In this document: piece by piece, positions 1-14,900 of the stretch
Numbering within the stretch: position 1 is the stretch's first letter
How the letters are laid out: every line of letters begins with the position of its first letter
Origin: Siniperca chuatsi
Lineage: Eukaryota > Chordata > Actinopteri > Centrarchiformes > Sinipercidae
DNA: 64,000 nucleotides
NCBI RefSeq assembly: GCF_020085105.1
Contig: NC_058046.1
Coordinates: forward strand, 26,606,175 to 26,670,174
Reading direction: 5' to 3'
Translations under genes and position numbers: made by a program
The notes under the pieces: generated by a model
Database searches by the model: none
What the model saw: only the letters and a program-made list of their open reading frames with translations
Told to the model about the DNA's origin: nothing

Positions 1-42
1 GACATTTAATCAGTGCCATGTCTCTGCCTCTCTCCCTCATAG

Positions 43-1027
43 GGGGTGATATCCCTCGAGCCTCTTGGAAAGAAAGGATACAGCATACCCAAAGCAGGGA
101 CCATTCAAGTGGTAAGTTTGTCTTTTCTTTCATCCTCATCTCATAATTGGCTCAGGAAAATACCAGGTTGCCTATGAAAAATTAAAAATCTTTCAGAGAT
201 ATCTCATCTGTGCTACCACAATGTTTTAATATGATGGCATGATATTCATACTATAAGGCTCATGTACTGTTAAAACCACTGCCAGCAGTCTTGTTTTTGC
301 TGTTTGAAATGCTGACTTTTGGTCTGACATCTGTTCTCAGACCTTATTTAATCCCAACAAAACTGTGGTGAAGATGTTCCTGGTGACCTACAACTTCAGC
401 GACATGCCTGTCAATCACATGACCTTCCTGCGCCACCGTATCTTCCTGGTGCCTGTAGAGGAGGGGGTTGAGGGGAAAGGCGAGGCGTCTCCAGGGGGCG
501 GAGTGCTAGACAGGAAGAAGATTCTCTGTTACCTGATACATCTCAGGTATGGTTTCAGCTGTCTGCATTACTTTTTATACCTGACGTTTTTGTTAACACT
601 TTATTTTTTTTATTATTTATTAGCTTGTGTTGTCTGGAAAAGTATCATAAGATTAAAATAATAACTTAAAAAGCTTAATTGAAATATCCCTAATAAGCAA
701 GAGTGTTACAACACAGAGGAATTACAGTGTAAACAAAATGTTTATTCTTAATTATATTATGTTGTTGCCTGCAGGTATATAATGCCTTTGCAAATTTTTA
801 ATTGAATACTTTTCCACGTTTGAGTAGTGTTAAGTGTTTTGCTAACACATTTTCTTGGTTCTGTGTTTCTCAGATTCCAGAGCTCCAAATCTGGGAAGAT
901 CTACTTGCACAATGATATCCGGCTGCTATTCTCCCGCAAATCCATCGAAGTGGACACAGGGATCCCTTATGAGCTGAAATCTTTCACCGAGGTGCCAAGA
1001 AACCCTAAATACTCCCCCCGCGTGTGA
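43..1027 (+). CDS. atosb: Atos homolog (probably B), C-terminal part
   Basis: The window opens inside this gene. Three coding exons are visible: 43-111, 341-546 and 874-1027 (stop TGA at 1025-1027), giving the last 142 residues. All borders fit AG/GT and the phases join cleanly. Seen: the segments GYSIPKAGTIQV, TLFNPNKTVVKMF and FQSSKSGKIYLHNDIRLLFS, which are hallmarks of the conserved C-terminal domain of the Atos (FAM214) family. The ending DTGIPYELKSFTEVPRNPKYS resembles the B paralogue more than A, from memory of both. A Gly-rich acidic insert lies at about 460-515. Family knowledge: Atos proteins are nuclear regulators related to Drosophila Atossa, which controls genes for metabolism in invading macrophages; the biochemical role in fish is not known. 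The N-terminal part lies upstream of the window. Confident about the family, less so about A versus B. Confidence 0.87.
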
Positions 1028-2340
1028 CCCCAGCTTGACCCTTTGACCCTCCCCAAAGCCAACACAGCCCCTCCTGTGCTTCCTAAAGAGGAGGGAGGGA
1101 AACAGACAGACTGCTAGAATGATGGACACAAAACTCGATAAGACTTTATGAGACACGTCAACATGCATACAAGACACATGTGCACATAGGATACAATGTT
1201 GGTAAAAGTCCTGCTTTTTATGCGTTTATTCTCCATTGAAAGTAGAAACAAATTGGTGATAGAAAATGTCACTCAACCAAACACGGCATTCCTTGTATCT
1301 TCCATTCACTGAAAATATTCAAAATATTAGAAATATTAGTGTAGGAGCATTCCAGCATGCATGCAGTCAAAGGCAGGACTTTTATAACACCTTCATCTGT
1401 TCAATGAAAGAAATGCACAAACACTGACACACACACCAAAACAGACTGACAAGACTCATGCACAGCACAATACCACACACGTCACAGCTGAAAAACTTCT
1501 GGCGGAGACTCTCTGAGTTCAGTGTTAACATGCATGCCTTGTGACTTAAACACCTGAAGTTTCCTCTAGTGCCGTATCACACTGTCCTTCACTCTGCCTG
1601 CAGCTCCAACTGTCTCATCTGACCAATTACTTCCACAGCTTTTGATTTGACAAAAATGCCACAAACAATAAGCACATCCCTGATTGTGGGGTGAATAAAA
1701 TGATTACCCCATCTCCACTTTTCACACACTCACGCACTTTCTGACCAGCAGTCAGAAGATGAGCGGAGACACAAACACTAGTGACAGCAAAGGCTGAAAT
1801 GGAATTTGCCATTTTGATCGGATGTCTTATCATTTAACCCATGACAAACAACACACCAACATGATTTGACCAAACTCAGGACATCTGGTGAAGAATACAT
1901 TTCTCTTCTTACCATTTCACCCATGATACAGACCACTGTGTACACCTCAAGCCAGGAGGATCATACCATGTCATGAAAAAGAGGGGAATCCAGTTCATTT
2001 TATGTAGCCAGACTGAGGGACACTGTGCTGTTTTCTTTTGTTTTAATTTTCTTTTTTTTAGATTCTGTTCAGATCAGTCTGACGAAAGAAAAAAACAAAA
2101 AGCTGTAGTATTTTTAATTTATGTTTTCGCAAATGTCTTAATAAGCAATATGCTGCACAAAGTAGAGTGTGTTTTTCAGCCGGACAAGCTTTCTCTCTGG
2201 AGGGGGGAACAGAGAAAGTGGAAAGTGAGTGAGGGAAGGAATGGGGGGAGGGAAGATAGGGGAGGGAAGGGTGGTGGGGTATTTAATATGGGGAAAAAGT
2301 CTATGTATATTTAAAAGAATAAACTCTGCGACTGGCGAGT
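1028..2340 (+). other. 3' UTR of the Atos gene with poly(A) signal
   Basis: Sequence after the stop codon runs without a splice acceptor or coding signal to an AATAAA at 2318-2323, so the 3' UTR is about 1.3 kb. Just before the signal lies a purine tract (about 2198-2279) with six G-runs. A further AATAAA at about 2510 could serve as a later cleavage signal. Confidence 0.6.
2318..2323 (+). promoter_or_regulatory. Poly(A) signal, Atos gene
   Basis: AATAAA lies about 1.29 kb after the stop codon, directly after a G-rich purine tract. It is the first canonical signal downstream of the gene on this strand. Confidence 0.55.
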
Positions 2341-5300
2341 AGAACCTGTGTTTGTTGTTTTTGATTGACAATCACTGTGGAAATCCTACTTTTTACCGAG
2401 AAAAAATTGCTAAAAACAAGTATTTTGTGCTATAATTTAAGGAGCTTTTTCCTCTACTTACACATTTTTGAGTACACTCTTACATCAGTAATTCTTTTAA
2501 GTAAATTCTTAATAAAGTGTGTTACTTAACTACTTTTGGACAAGCCATCATCAGAGCGGCCTACATTTGAGTTTCATGTTACAGTGAGGAGGAAAACCAA
2601 TTAAATTTACTTTTAATCACTTTTATTTTGAAAAGCTTCGCGAGAAGGAAAAGACGGTCACAACTTTGGAGAGCATCACTGAATTGGAGAGAGATTATAG
2701 GTCATATTCACATTGAAATGGTTATGTTTAGGGTACTACATTGGACTTTTGGTGATGACCATTTAACTTGAGGGATAATCCAGCGATTTAAATAAAGTTG
2801 GGGGTCTTGTGAGTAACAGATTTTTAAAAAGAATGGTGGAAATTGAAGCAGCAGAGGCTAAGATATCCTGATTCTTTTGTCCCTAGTACAAGTCACACAA
2901 CAAAAACTTGGAGTGTCCCTTTAAAACTAAGTTTTCTTCAAAACAGTATCATATTCAAAAAAAGAGAAGTTGAGTAAATACTTATGTGTCGACAGGCCAT
3001 TCTATTTCCACCCCTACTTGAGACAAACCAGAAATTTGTGTTATACTACAATGTTTTTGTTCCATTGTGTAACATCTGAGAATGATCTGCAATGAAAAGC
3101 ATCAGTTTACAAAGAAAGTCATGTCCCATCAATCTTACAGAAGTTGTTAATTTACAGTACACTTAGCACGAGCTTTTCAAACTGTGTGTGCACTGTGTGT
3201 TTTGATAAAAGCAAATTAGAGACATAATGTCAGGCCAATGTTCACTAGAAACAGACAGAGGATTCTGATACCACATATGATACAATAAAGGAAGCAGCTG
3301 ACTAATAGTCACAAAGGAAGCCTGAGAACTGAGAATCAGTTTGATTTCCATTCTTGCAGATTATTTACAAAAAGGCATGCAACCTTTAAGCTAGAAAGTG
3401 CTTCCTCCCCTGGCTTCTACTGCACCACTGAAACTGCTCAGTGGCAATGAACAGACAGACTTTGGTTGTTCTGGGCAGTTCTGCAAATATTAATGTCAAA
3501 CTGTGTAAATGTCAAGTACGGAATTGCTAAAGAAGAGAATCCATCCTCTGTAAATATTTCCCAGCTAAAAATACTGTGGAACATCTATATATATATCTCA
3601 CCAACAAAACAGCCAGTCACTCCTTTAATACACTGTTCATAATGTCAGAAGAATTTACTTAAAGCAAGATAAAAAATATGGGTTATGTAAAAAGATTTTG
3701 TGTCTTCCACTAATGAGGTCACTGTGTAGTCTGTGCGACATCCAAAAGATGGTTTCCACAATGGTGTGTTTTCAAACATACAGAGGGTAGACAAAATCAC
3801 ATAAACAAAATTTAACGAAAAATACTGCTACAAATGTGACTCATATTAGGTTGCTTGTCAACTGGTATATACTGCACATGTCCACTTTATCCCTGTCAGT
3901 TGCTTTTAAATCATATCTTAGGTTCCTCTTTGTTGGACATATTAACATACTGTACATTTTGTGGGTTTTGTAACTGATACTGATACACCTGCAGCTTGCC
4001 TCTAGAGCTCTGTTAGGTGTCTCGTGTTGCTTTGAAGGCATCTTTTAAACCTTATCATGCTGCTAAATGACATTTAACTTCATTTGACCCACCTTTATAG
4101 CAGTGTTTGTAATTGAAGAATTATCAAGAACCAAAGGAGCCCATCTTTTTCATGGAGAATAAAGGTTAAAAATAAATGAACCCACTCACCTCTCTCATCC
4201 ACCAACCCACACAAACACACAGTTATTCATTTACACACCAGTGTTACCCCCAAGTTGTGCTTCTGCAGGAGCTGAAAGGGCTCAGATGGGTGTGACTAAC
4301 ACTGTAAACTTTAACCAGAGGAGAGGGGGAGGATAAAACCAGCAGTCCTGGTGAGACCAGTGGTTACAGGAGAGAAAGTTAAGGAGAAGTGTAGTCAGAG
4401 AAGAACAGTTTTTCAGGCTTCCTCTTCTTTCCCATCTCACTCAGTAGCCTTTTCCTCCTTTCTTACACTTCTTCATTATACGTGACTATTTTCTAGGCTC
4501 AACAGCATTACTGGCAGCATTATCATAAGGTGGATCCGTGAAATTAATTACCTTTCCAGACGGCTGATTTGACTGGGTTTGTAGCCACTGCTGTCACTCA
4601 GTTTTATGACAGCAACAATTGTAATCCCAACTGCTGACTTGGCCCATAGGATCGTCATAAAAAGCATTTTATGACACCTGGTGGCAGGAGTTAGTATTGC
4701 GGCTCCACATCCAGGGCAGGGCAGCCGGCTGCAACAGAATGCAACTGAGGTCCTTAGAGTAGATGCAGATTTTTGATGAGGTGCAGTTTGTCAGTGCTGT
4801 CGAAATTTTCCAGACTGAACCTTTTGATGTTTTCAATAATTAGCATTGATTGCACCCACAGTTAGGGTACAGATGATTTAGCCTCTTTGGATCTCTGACA
4901 GTCATCTTGTGTTGCTGTGAACACATACTGTACATATCAAAGTGCTGATTGCCAGATATCCTTGGCAGCTGACAAATGCTAATAGGCATTCATTCTATGA
5001 AAAAACTTTGCACCAATCTTTCTAATTTAAACCGTATCCCTCTGTATGCCATTACATCGCCCTATACATGCATTGGAGGATGGTCTTGATCCATTAACTC
5101 CTGAATCATAAACCCAATAAATTTACATTGCATCATTCTGCTATAATGGCTCTGCAGCGTCTGTCTGCTTTCCTCATTTCCATACAGACTGCTTACTTCT
5201 CCTGTCAGATGAAATAGTTTGGGCACACATAGATTATGTTAATGTATGAAAAAATAGTCATCATCCCTCATTGATTGTGACTCATTCTTGCTCAAGCAGA

Positions 5301-5992
5301 AATGTGCTGTGTTTGACCTTTGGAATTTAAAAAATACCATCATATGTCTTTGTCAAGACCCTAAAATGTTGATTATCAAAAAATTGGGTCTTTGCCATTA
5401 GAACAGAAAACTATTCTGGAAATATTCTGCTATTACTCAGCTCTTCATATTTAAATAAACAACCTGAATTAGTTTACTGTTAAATACTAACAGGCATCAG
5501 CAACATTTAAAAGCTGGTTTAGACATAATTTTACAAATTTAGATGTAATTCCAACATTGACTTGGAGATATTCAGCTATCCTGTCATCTCTTCAGTTTTG
5601 ATGAGGGGGTTACTGTTGAGATACAAACTCCATTAAGTTTAACATTAGTAAATGGTAGTAGTAAAGAAAAATGTGTGCTGCCAAATGCAGGTACTTTTAA
5701 CCGTTGTAGGTGAAAGCAAATTGAACTGTTGGTGTACACTTAAAACAATAACTACAATTGTATTAACAACAGCTTTAATGGAAAAGATGAATCATATTTA
5801 AATATTTTAATCCTGTGATAAAGATAGAAGACATCATTCATGTTACTGTTTATCATCCATAAATAGTTTCATCATGGCCCAGCTGATCACATACAGTCAT
5901 TGTGTGTGTATGTATCAGTGTTCAGTGGCTGCAGGTCCCTGTCTTTTCATTAAATTCCTGAGTTAGTGCAGTTCCTTGCTCCTCATCTATGT
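2341..5992. other. Intergenic stretch, tail-to-tail between atos and naaladl1
   Basis: The two flanking genes converge here. No coding exon, RNA gene or clear transposon was recognised; open frames are short and without similarity. The last few hundred bases must include the naaladl1 3' UTR. A minus-strand ATTAAA (plus-strand TTTAAT at 5806-5811), 182 bases beyond the naaladl1 stop, is a candidate poly(A) signal but is weak evidence on its own. Confidence 0.5.
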
Positions 5993-8900
5993 CTATATGA
6001 CGTCAACCAGTGTGTTGGCGGCACCCTCGATGGCCTGGCTCAGGACTGACAGGTGGTAGTGCACTTTGTCCCAGTCGCTGGACTGTCCTGATGACTCAGC
6101 GTTGGCATAGGCATCAGCCAGACCTGGGAAGGTTGGCTTGCCAGCACTACTTGAGGCCCAGATAACATGTCTGTGTATCGCATAGGGAAATAAAGAGTGA
6201 TTTAACTAATGACAGGCAGCTGAACAATTGATAGAGATGCTAAGTCATTATGAAGCAGGTAATCTCTTGTCAAGAGACTGTGGCTAATGCAATGAGGAGA
6301 GGAGTGTAAGAGGGAATAAGAAAAGAAGAGAAATAGGACGGAAAAGATTTTTAGCAGAAAAGAAACTATCTTTAGAAAGGTTTACAAGCATAGTTATATT
6401 ATTATAACAAGACTAAGAGTCTATGGCCATGCTAGCTGCTCTGTGAGGCTGTACTTAGGCACAGCGGTGCTTTGAACTAAATACTAATGTTAGCATACAG
6501 CATGCAGACATGAGACTGGCTAATCATCTTCTTACCTGTATGCATATTTATCTGGAAAGGCCAGAGGGTCCAAGAAAGCTCGGTCCAGCAGCATGAGTTG
6601 GTCGTTGATCCTTCTAACCTTCAGCGGTCTGAGAGAAGAGAGATGGAGAGAGAGGGAGGTGACTGGCATTAATTTCTACGTGGACGGCAAAGGAGATAAC
6701 AATATGTCTGTAAATGTATGTTTGTGCTCTTACGTTTCATTTGCCAGGTCTGAACTGAGAATCACCTGGTCCAAATCAGTAGCTGCTCTCCGAAAGCTGG
6801 CCACTGCACGTTTTAGAGGTTCTGAAACAAGACACAGATCAGCTGTGCAGCCTCTCTACAAAGATTTCACCCTCTTTAATCCTCTGTGACTGCTGGTAGG
6901 AGAAACAAATGCTGCTTCTGTTGTTTGTTCTGTTCTTAAGTGCAGCCTGAAGAGCATTTCCTCAGTCAATGACATTGTCAATCTTAGGTCCAACAATTAG
7001 AAGTAATGGAATAAGTCAAGCGATTATTCCAGCTGCCTTGGCCCAAGATGGAAGCACACAAGTCAAAACCATAAAAACATAACATTCACTGCCCCATTTG
7101 AAACAGTGAAGTCTTGTCTTGACATGCTGAAACATAAAATGAAATAGATTCACCTGCATAGTATTTATTAGTATGTGATGTGTACTGCAATATTCCTGTG
7201 CATCACTGAAACATCTCTAACTATCCTGTGCTTACCCATGGAGATACTCCTAGTTTGCAATTCATGCTGATATAAGGTCACTGCTGTGTTGAGGTAGTCC
7301 TCCAGACTCTCAGCGTAGTCACTGCAGTTTAATGGCAACACCAGGCTGTCAGCCAGTCGGATCAGGACGTTTCCTGCTGTCCTTGCAATGGCCTGGTGAC
7401 TGAAAAATCCTGAGATGAGGAAGTGGTAGAATGAGATGTTATACACAAGAGGAATAGTTGGGAAATTGTTTTGCTGGCGAAATTGAGTAGAAACTGTTTG
7501 GCTGAGAAATACAAAGGTTTTTGTTAAAATATACCAAATTTTCCAGTGGTATCCATGAAAGAAAGCATAATCTGCAGTACCATGACAGACAAATGCAAGG
7601 ACCAGGAGTTCTACCATTGACTGGCTGTACAAGAAGTACAATACAAGAAAATCCAATATGGGATAACATGTGAGACATCATTACTCACCAGAATCAATGA
7701 ACTTTGAGGCATAGTCAAAGGTGTCATATGCTGTGTGGTATGCAGGGTAAATCCGAGCATTTGTTTTACTCTGTATGAAGAAAAATATACATATGATAGG
7801 AGTTACATGACTCAATGAGCTCAGTTCAGACAGGTAGACAGGAAACAGGGAGAGAGAGAGAGGCATGCAACAAATGTAACCACGCAGCATGCACTGTAAC
7901 CATTTGGCTACCAAGGTGCTCCAGTTCAATTCACTTCTGACTTCTCCTCACACATGTGCACACCGAAAAGAAAAAAAGTTTAATTGGGTGACAGCTTATT
8001 TCAAACATAAGGTCAAATGAAACAGCTTAAAAGTAAACAGTGCAGCAAGACAGCAAGGTGCAACAAATTTAAGATGCAGTTGGCAGGGAGGAGGAATGTG
8101 TCTTGGACTCAGTGAAGAGAAACTAAATGACAAACAAGGCTTTCATTTGTGGCCACAACATTGCACCACAGACTGAGCAGATTTGTTGTGCTAGTTGCTG
8201 CTGCCTTCCACGGTCTGCATATTTAGATGAAAAAATCAAACTGCATTCTTTTTCTGAAATTAGAATTGTTACCATGTAATGTTTCATCCTACATACAGCA
8301 CTCACATTGTCATCAGACAAAAATCTATCACAGGAAGTCAAAAGCAGCAAGTTTATGAGGACTTCTTGCTTACCCTGTCGTATGTGTAAGAAATGTCCAT
8401 GGAAGTAATTCCCAGGTAATGGACAAAGGCAGCGTAATCGCTCCCTGCACCTGACAGGTATCCCATCCTGTCAAAGGAAGACAGAAAACAAGAAGCATCT
8501 TTCATTGAGAACATGGCAGAGCTGAGATTTCTGTGGGGACACATACGGTATGCTTAAATATGAACATGTACACGATGCAAATCACCTCACAACACAGGTA
8601 ATAAACCACATACTGTATGGAAGGTACTACTCAGCTTGGCAAAACTGCAATGATTTGTTGGATCTTTTTCAACTGCACACAGTTACATACAGTATAGATC
8701 CACACATTTAGATCCATATGGTCATACTCTTCCTTTGTTGGACATCTGATGCAGAATTTGAACAGTTAACCCTATTGTTTCAAATGTCCAATCACAAGCC
8801 TGTTCTTCTCCAAAAACCTATTGACTAAAGATTATGAATTTTTGGTCTACATCAGTAATGGGCAAACAACCAATCAGTTCTGCAAACCAGAGATGGGGGA

Positions 8901-11900
8901 TTTGGAATAAATATCTTGATAACTCTTCTCCCAGGATGCAATGCAAGATGTGGGGAAATAAGAGAGGTGTAACTGTAGCTCATTACTTGGGAATGGGTCC
9001 ATGGGCCGGGCTTGTCCTGTTGGAATATTGGATCCAGTTGTCGTACACAGATGTGGAGTCCAGTCCAGGTGCATCGACCTGGAGAACAAACACACGTTTA
9101 TGCGGCAGGTTCCTGGTGGTGCGTGGACAATAGTTTTGTTCAAGTTAAAATGCGGGTGGAGAGAAACACCTGAACTGACACATGAGTTAATTTTTTAACG
9201 AGCTCACCTGTTTTGCAGCTTTGAAGATGACATTCTGGACTGATGGCATCCCAGAAGCCCTGAGAGTGGCGTTTGCTGAGGAGTGGAGGATGAATGCGTG
9301 TTTTGGATTAGTATCACTATTAACTTTTCCAACATACAAGACTTGCTGTCAGTGAACACAAGCCACAGTTGCAGAATTCTTCTTCATGCATTTAACATTT
9401 TATACCACAAAGTAATTAGTGTCAGTCAACAATATAGTTTCAAGAACATTCCTACAAACATCTGAAGGCTGACAAATTAGCAAAAATGTTTTTCCAAACC
9501 ATGTAGTTGTTTGTGATAATTTGTCCAACAATGGCTGCATCTGTCCAGGTGAACCCAAGGACTGTGACTAATACAAAGCATTAGATATTTTCATTTACTC
9601 CAGGTAGTACTGACAGGTAGTGCTTGTGGAGCTTCTTACCAAAAACAGCTATATCCACATTGATGTAAGCAACGGTTCGTTCACTGAGCTTGGTGAAGTA
9701 TTGCTGGAGAAAAGACAAGATCAAAGTCTATTTGTCACTGTAAGTAAGTATACAAGCAATACTTATATGGAACTTGCCACTGCAGTGACAAATAACTGAA
9801 TAATGGTAAATCTAGTGTAACAGTAGCACAAGTAGAGCATTAGCACATTAGCTAACATCAGTCACCATAAGCTACTGGTCATACCAGACCAAGAAAGCAA
9901 AACTCCTGAGTATTGAACTGAGTAATGGTGCATTTTTTTGCTTGTTAATTCATCTTTTCATTTGTAAAGAAAGACTTACATAGTCTTGCTTTAAAACAAA
10001 AACATCAGAATTAGATTTACATTTTGCTCAGTGTTATGTCTTAGCTTGTGGATTAATTATAAATCACCTCTGTGTATTCTGCAGACCCAATAAGGCCGAA
10101 CTCCTCCGCTCCCCAGCTTCCAAAGATAATGGACCTGCGAGGCCTCCATTTGCCTGCCACAGAGAGGAACGGAGATGAACTCTTTATCCAGCACTATAAA
10201 CAAAACAATTAGGCAGCCATTCATTCAGCTATGACTCTCCTCACCCTGCTTGACCATCATGCCCAGCACTCTGCTCAGTTCCAGCATGACAGACGTCCCA
10301 CTGCTCGGGTCAATGGCACCGTGAACCCAACTGTCCCTGTGGTTCCCATAGATCACATACCTGTCTGTGGACATAAACAGACACAAAGCACAAACACAGA
10401 GCAGCCGCAGAGTAATTACAAGCTGAAAACAAGTGGTATCGAATGGCAGATTTGGAAATGGTCTCCAGTCTCACCTGGCTCGACACTCCCTCTGATAACT
10501 CCCATCACATTGGAAGAGTTCTTCACCTCTTCATGGTTGAAGATGTCCATTTTCACATCACTGGAACAGAGGTTGAACTTCAGAAGTATGAAGCAGCACT
10601 GCAACACTGCTGCTCGAGGATGCATTTGGAAAAATGTAATTTTACTCCCTACTCTCGAAGATGTAAAAGATTTAATATGCCATTGAAAAGTAAAGAAAAA
10701 TAATCAGACTGGCTTGCCATTTCATTTTCACATATATATTTTCTATATATTTGAATCATTGGAAAAGAAAAGCAGTGATTCAGAGGTGTGGAACATTAAA
10801 AAATGTTTGAAAACAAGAGAAACCTTAACACTACATATAATGTAAAAAAAGGAAGTTTTGATGAAGTTTATTTTGTAATTTATTGTTTTAAAAGAAGTTA
10901 TTTCATATTTTCAGTGAAGAGCTAATATTGAAAGTTTTTCTTGTTACTTCTTAGTAAGTTGTGGGACTGAAAGTGCCTCCTTCTGAAATTTTATCTGGGT
11001 AAATAAGGTGAAACTCAGCTAATGCCTGAATTTGTCTGGTAGTTTACTACCTGTTGCTGAAAGCAGATGCATGTTTGAACCCCGGGCCGCCAAAGTTGTA
11101 GGTACAGTTAAATGCTCCCTGCCATTCGGCTGGAGCTGCTTCTCCACCTAGCTCACTGAAATGACCAATGGAAAGACAAAGTTAGTTAATTAGTTCATAT
11201 CCAACCATTTTGGGCTGTATTAATTCCACAAGCAAATTCATCTTATCACAAACCAGATAAGTTTGTAGGCATCCTCAAATCCGATTGGTTGAATTGGAAT
11301 GGGAGGGATCCCTGTAATGTCCTTGGCTGGAATTCTGTAGGTTTCCTCTGGAAAGAGATTTATAATTCAGACAAATTCATAGAAAAGTTAAATATTAAAA
11401 TAAAATGATTAAAAATGACCAGATTTTATCTATATATGTGTGTTTGAAGCTGCTCATAGCTGTAAAAGTCCCTCCTCAGATGGTATTGGAGTTAAAGTGC
11501 AGCGTAAACACACAATAAAAAAGAAATACACTGCTGTGTGTGATACCTTGTGTACTATTTTTACACAAGTCACTGGTTACCTTTGGCAGCCAGGTAGGGT
11601 GTGAGCATGTCTCCAAATTGACTGTTAAAGGATCCTCTCTCCACACCAGAGGGCGGCATGTACCAGGAGTGAGGATACGTCTCATTGATGTCTGACATGA
11701 GACCATCATTGATGTCCAATGGGTCTGTGTAGACGAGCACACCAATGACACCGAAGGGTGCTGCATTGATGGCCTGAATGAGACACAAATGCACGGCATT
11801 TGGTTGACAACTGAATTTTCTTTACATTGATTTACACATTTACACATACAACAGGCATTTCCACCTGGAAGCATTGCAGAACAACCGTTTTTCTACTGAT

Positions 11901-14900
11901 GGCCATAAACTGTGACAACACTCTGTATGCATGCTTAACCCAACCTTATTTTTTGTGCTTGCCATTTATGCATATTTGTCCTTGTGTTCAGTGTTGATCC
12001 ATCTGGGGTTTTGCTGGATAAAAATATTACCTGTAGCTGATATTAGGTAGAAAGTGATTCAACCCGTGGGGGTACATCCTACTTACGTGGTGCTGATTGT
12101 TGATTTTCACTATAAAGAGTCACTGAGTCATAATTATTGAATGTGCTTCTTCGGAGCATTCGGAGTCATGGGTAGCTTTACATATAGAAGCTTGAATCCT
12201 GCTGAGATAATAAACACATTTTCTTGATGTTTTGCACATTTTGTGGACTTTAAGTACATTAAAGTCCCTGTTGTCTGCTGCTAGCAGTAGATCATTGTGA
12301 ACTTTTAAAAGAGCAGATTTAGTGCTATGGTGCTCCCTAAAACCAGACTGGTAAGCTTCAAATATTTTATTCTTGTGTAAAAAGGGACTGAGTTGCTGGT
12401 AGACTACTTTTTCCAGAATTCTGGATAAAAATGGAAGCTTTGAAATCGGCCTAAAATTAGATAAGACATTTGGGTCCAAGTTGGGTTTTTTAAGAAGCGT
12501 GTGAACCACTGCGTGTTTAAAACAAGAGGGAAAACAACCTGTGGAAAGGCAACAATTAATGCTGGACAGATGTGAAGATTTAAACTGTTGACTTTATTGG
12601 TGACACTTGCCAAAGTATTCAAAGCTCACTAGCATGTAACTGCCACTTTTGGCACTGACGTTTTGACTCTCCTTGACAGATTGTTTCTTCTTGTTTTTTT
12701 TTTTTAATAAAACATACCCAAACACAAACAGGATAATATAATAGTCTAAAAATCACCCATTGGTTAGCACAACAAGTAAGTGCAACTCACTTTAACAGCT
12801 CTTCCTGCTCCACCATATCTGGTGATAGCGATGGTTCCTCTGAGGTCCACTGTCTGATTCAGCTTCTGGTAGTCACTTGGTTTCCCCTGGTTGGCATACA
12901 CCAGTTTCCCCTAAAAGCATCAGAAAAAATCAACAATTGGCCAATAGAAGCAACACAAGTGATGCCAATCAAAATCATCATGCAACTCTCTGAGAATCTT
13001 TTTCACTAAAATATTGTGCTGTGATTTCAAAAATAATTCTGACTAACAAGAGACTGTTAGTGTGCATCTTTAATGTATCCCTTATCACAGTCTCCTCTGC
13101 TGTTTTTTATGGCCTCCTCCTCCCCTGATATAGATGGTCACAGATTGAAAAACATTACAGGTAAACCACTCTTTACGACCCTTAACAGATGGGCTCTTAT
13201 TTGTTTATTATCTCAGTCTACATCATACCTTGTAATGGTATCGGTACTTGATAAGACATACAAAAGGTTTTAGCCTTGAGGATGACATCTGTTTTGTGGC
13301 ACCAGTAATCCACCAGTCATATCTGATTTTGACTAAAAAAATTAAACAGCTAAAAAAACAATCATTCCAAGTTATTATTCTCTTATTGCCAAATTGCTCC
13401 TGAGGGGTGTGCCTTCGGTGTGTGAGTGTGTGTGAGTGATTAGTTTCTTTGTACTGATGAGCCTTCCATCAGTGTTTGAATGTGTGTGAATGGGGTGAAT
13501 GTGATGTGTAGTGTGTGAAGCGCTTTGAGTGCTTTTTCTCTTTCCTTTTTAAAGGTTTCACATTGTACAGACATATACAATATAAACTAAACCTTCCCCC
13601 AAGCTTCAGCTCACTACCACTTTAAGATCTTAAATTCTTAAATCATCATTACAGTCAAGTAGCTAATGACTTGCATATCAAACACACGCTTTGCCCTGAC
13701 AGTAGAAGTAGTAAAATGAGCCTACAATGACTATGAATAACAGATAAATGTCCCTTATCTGCCCTTTGTCAGAATATGTAAGAACTTACGAAAGGCGCCT
13801 GAAAGGTTATGACCATGGTTATGACATGTAAGCTTGTGTTGTGTGAGACAGGGATGTGACAATCATGTGATTTTTATAGTTTCAGTGAATTACTTCCCAG
13901 ATATTATATATGCTTCATTTAAACACGAAGTCCCATAAACACAGACTCTTATCTTTTTATTCGTCCATTTATCTGCCAATCCATATCTGTGCAATAAAAT
14001 ATTGAATGCTTCTTCTCTGACTATATTCTATTATTTGGTTTCTTTAGGGTGTACAGATGTTACTTTATGTCCTCATGAGCTTGGCTAAGTGCTAGAGAAT
14101 TGGTTTCCAAGACAACGGTTGTCAATTCATTTTTGTTTTAAACAAGCCTTCTTTGGCGTTTTCCTAAAAATAGTACTTTACCCATAGGGGGGAAATCTGG
14201 AAATTTGGTTAAACGTTCATTCACTTGAGCGGAAATTAGATTTACCTTCCTGATTAACATCAAGTGAGGACTTGCAGAACTATACGCAATGCTTTAAGGT
14301 TAAAATGACCCCCACAGAGCATAAGGCCCATACTGTTCATCCCATTAAATACATTCATTGTAGGAGGTCGGTGTACCAGCATATACACAATAAATTACAA
14401 TATCTTGAATTCTTTGGAGTATTTTAAAGTACAATTATATGTTACATAGCTATTTTCCTGATTTGTTTTTTCTCTGTAATCCTGCACTGAATGCCAGGCT
14501 ATGGTCAGCTCGCTTGGTGCTAACTTGGACCTAGGTTAATAGTGATAAAGCAACTTCTTTAAAAATGCTGAAGGGGGGTGTCGGGGATCTTTAAGCAAGC
14601 TTTAAACAGAATTGCAGATATGTCAGGATGCAGTTTTTTACCTTTGGGTGTCCAGCAGGGGAGTATGCAGCGTATGGCTGAACCACGGCAGGATCATTTT
14701 GGTCCGGAGTATAAATCTTCTCTTTTTCTCTGGCAGTGTACAGCACAGATTCAGATGGGCTCACTGAAATTAACAACACATGGTGACTGGTCTGCTAGTA
14801 AGTAAAATTGAAACTCATAAACTTGTAAAAATGTAGTCAAAATCAAAATCTATCAGACTGTGGACTTTTTTAGATTAGTTCCAGTTTTCTTGGGAAGCTG

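Noticed and set aside
7168-7656. 162-codon minus-strand open frame as a separate gene
   Set aside because: It is naaladl1 exon 7236-7409 read through into both introns; splice sites at the exon ends are clear.
10231-10686. 151-codon plus-strand open frame
   Set aside because: It is antisense to two naaladl1 exons and has no similarity of its own.
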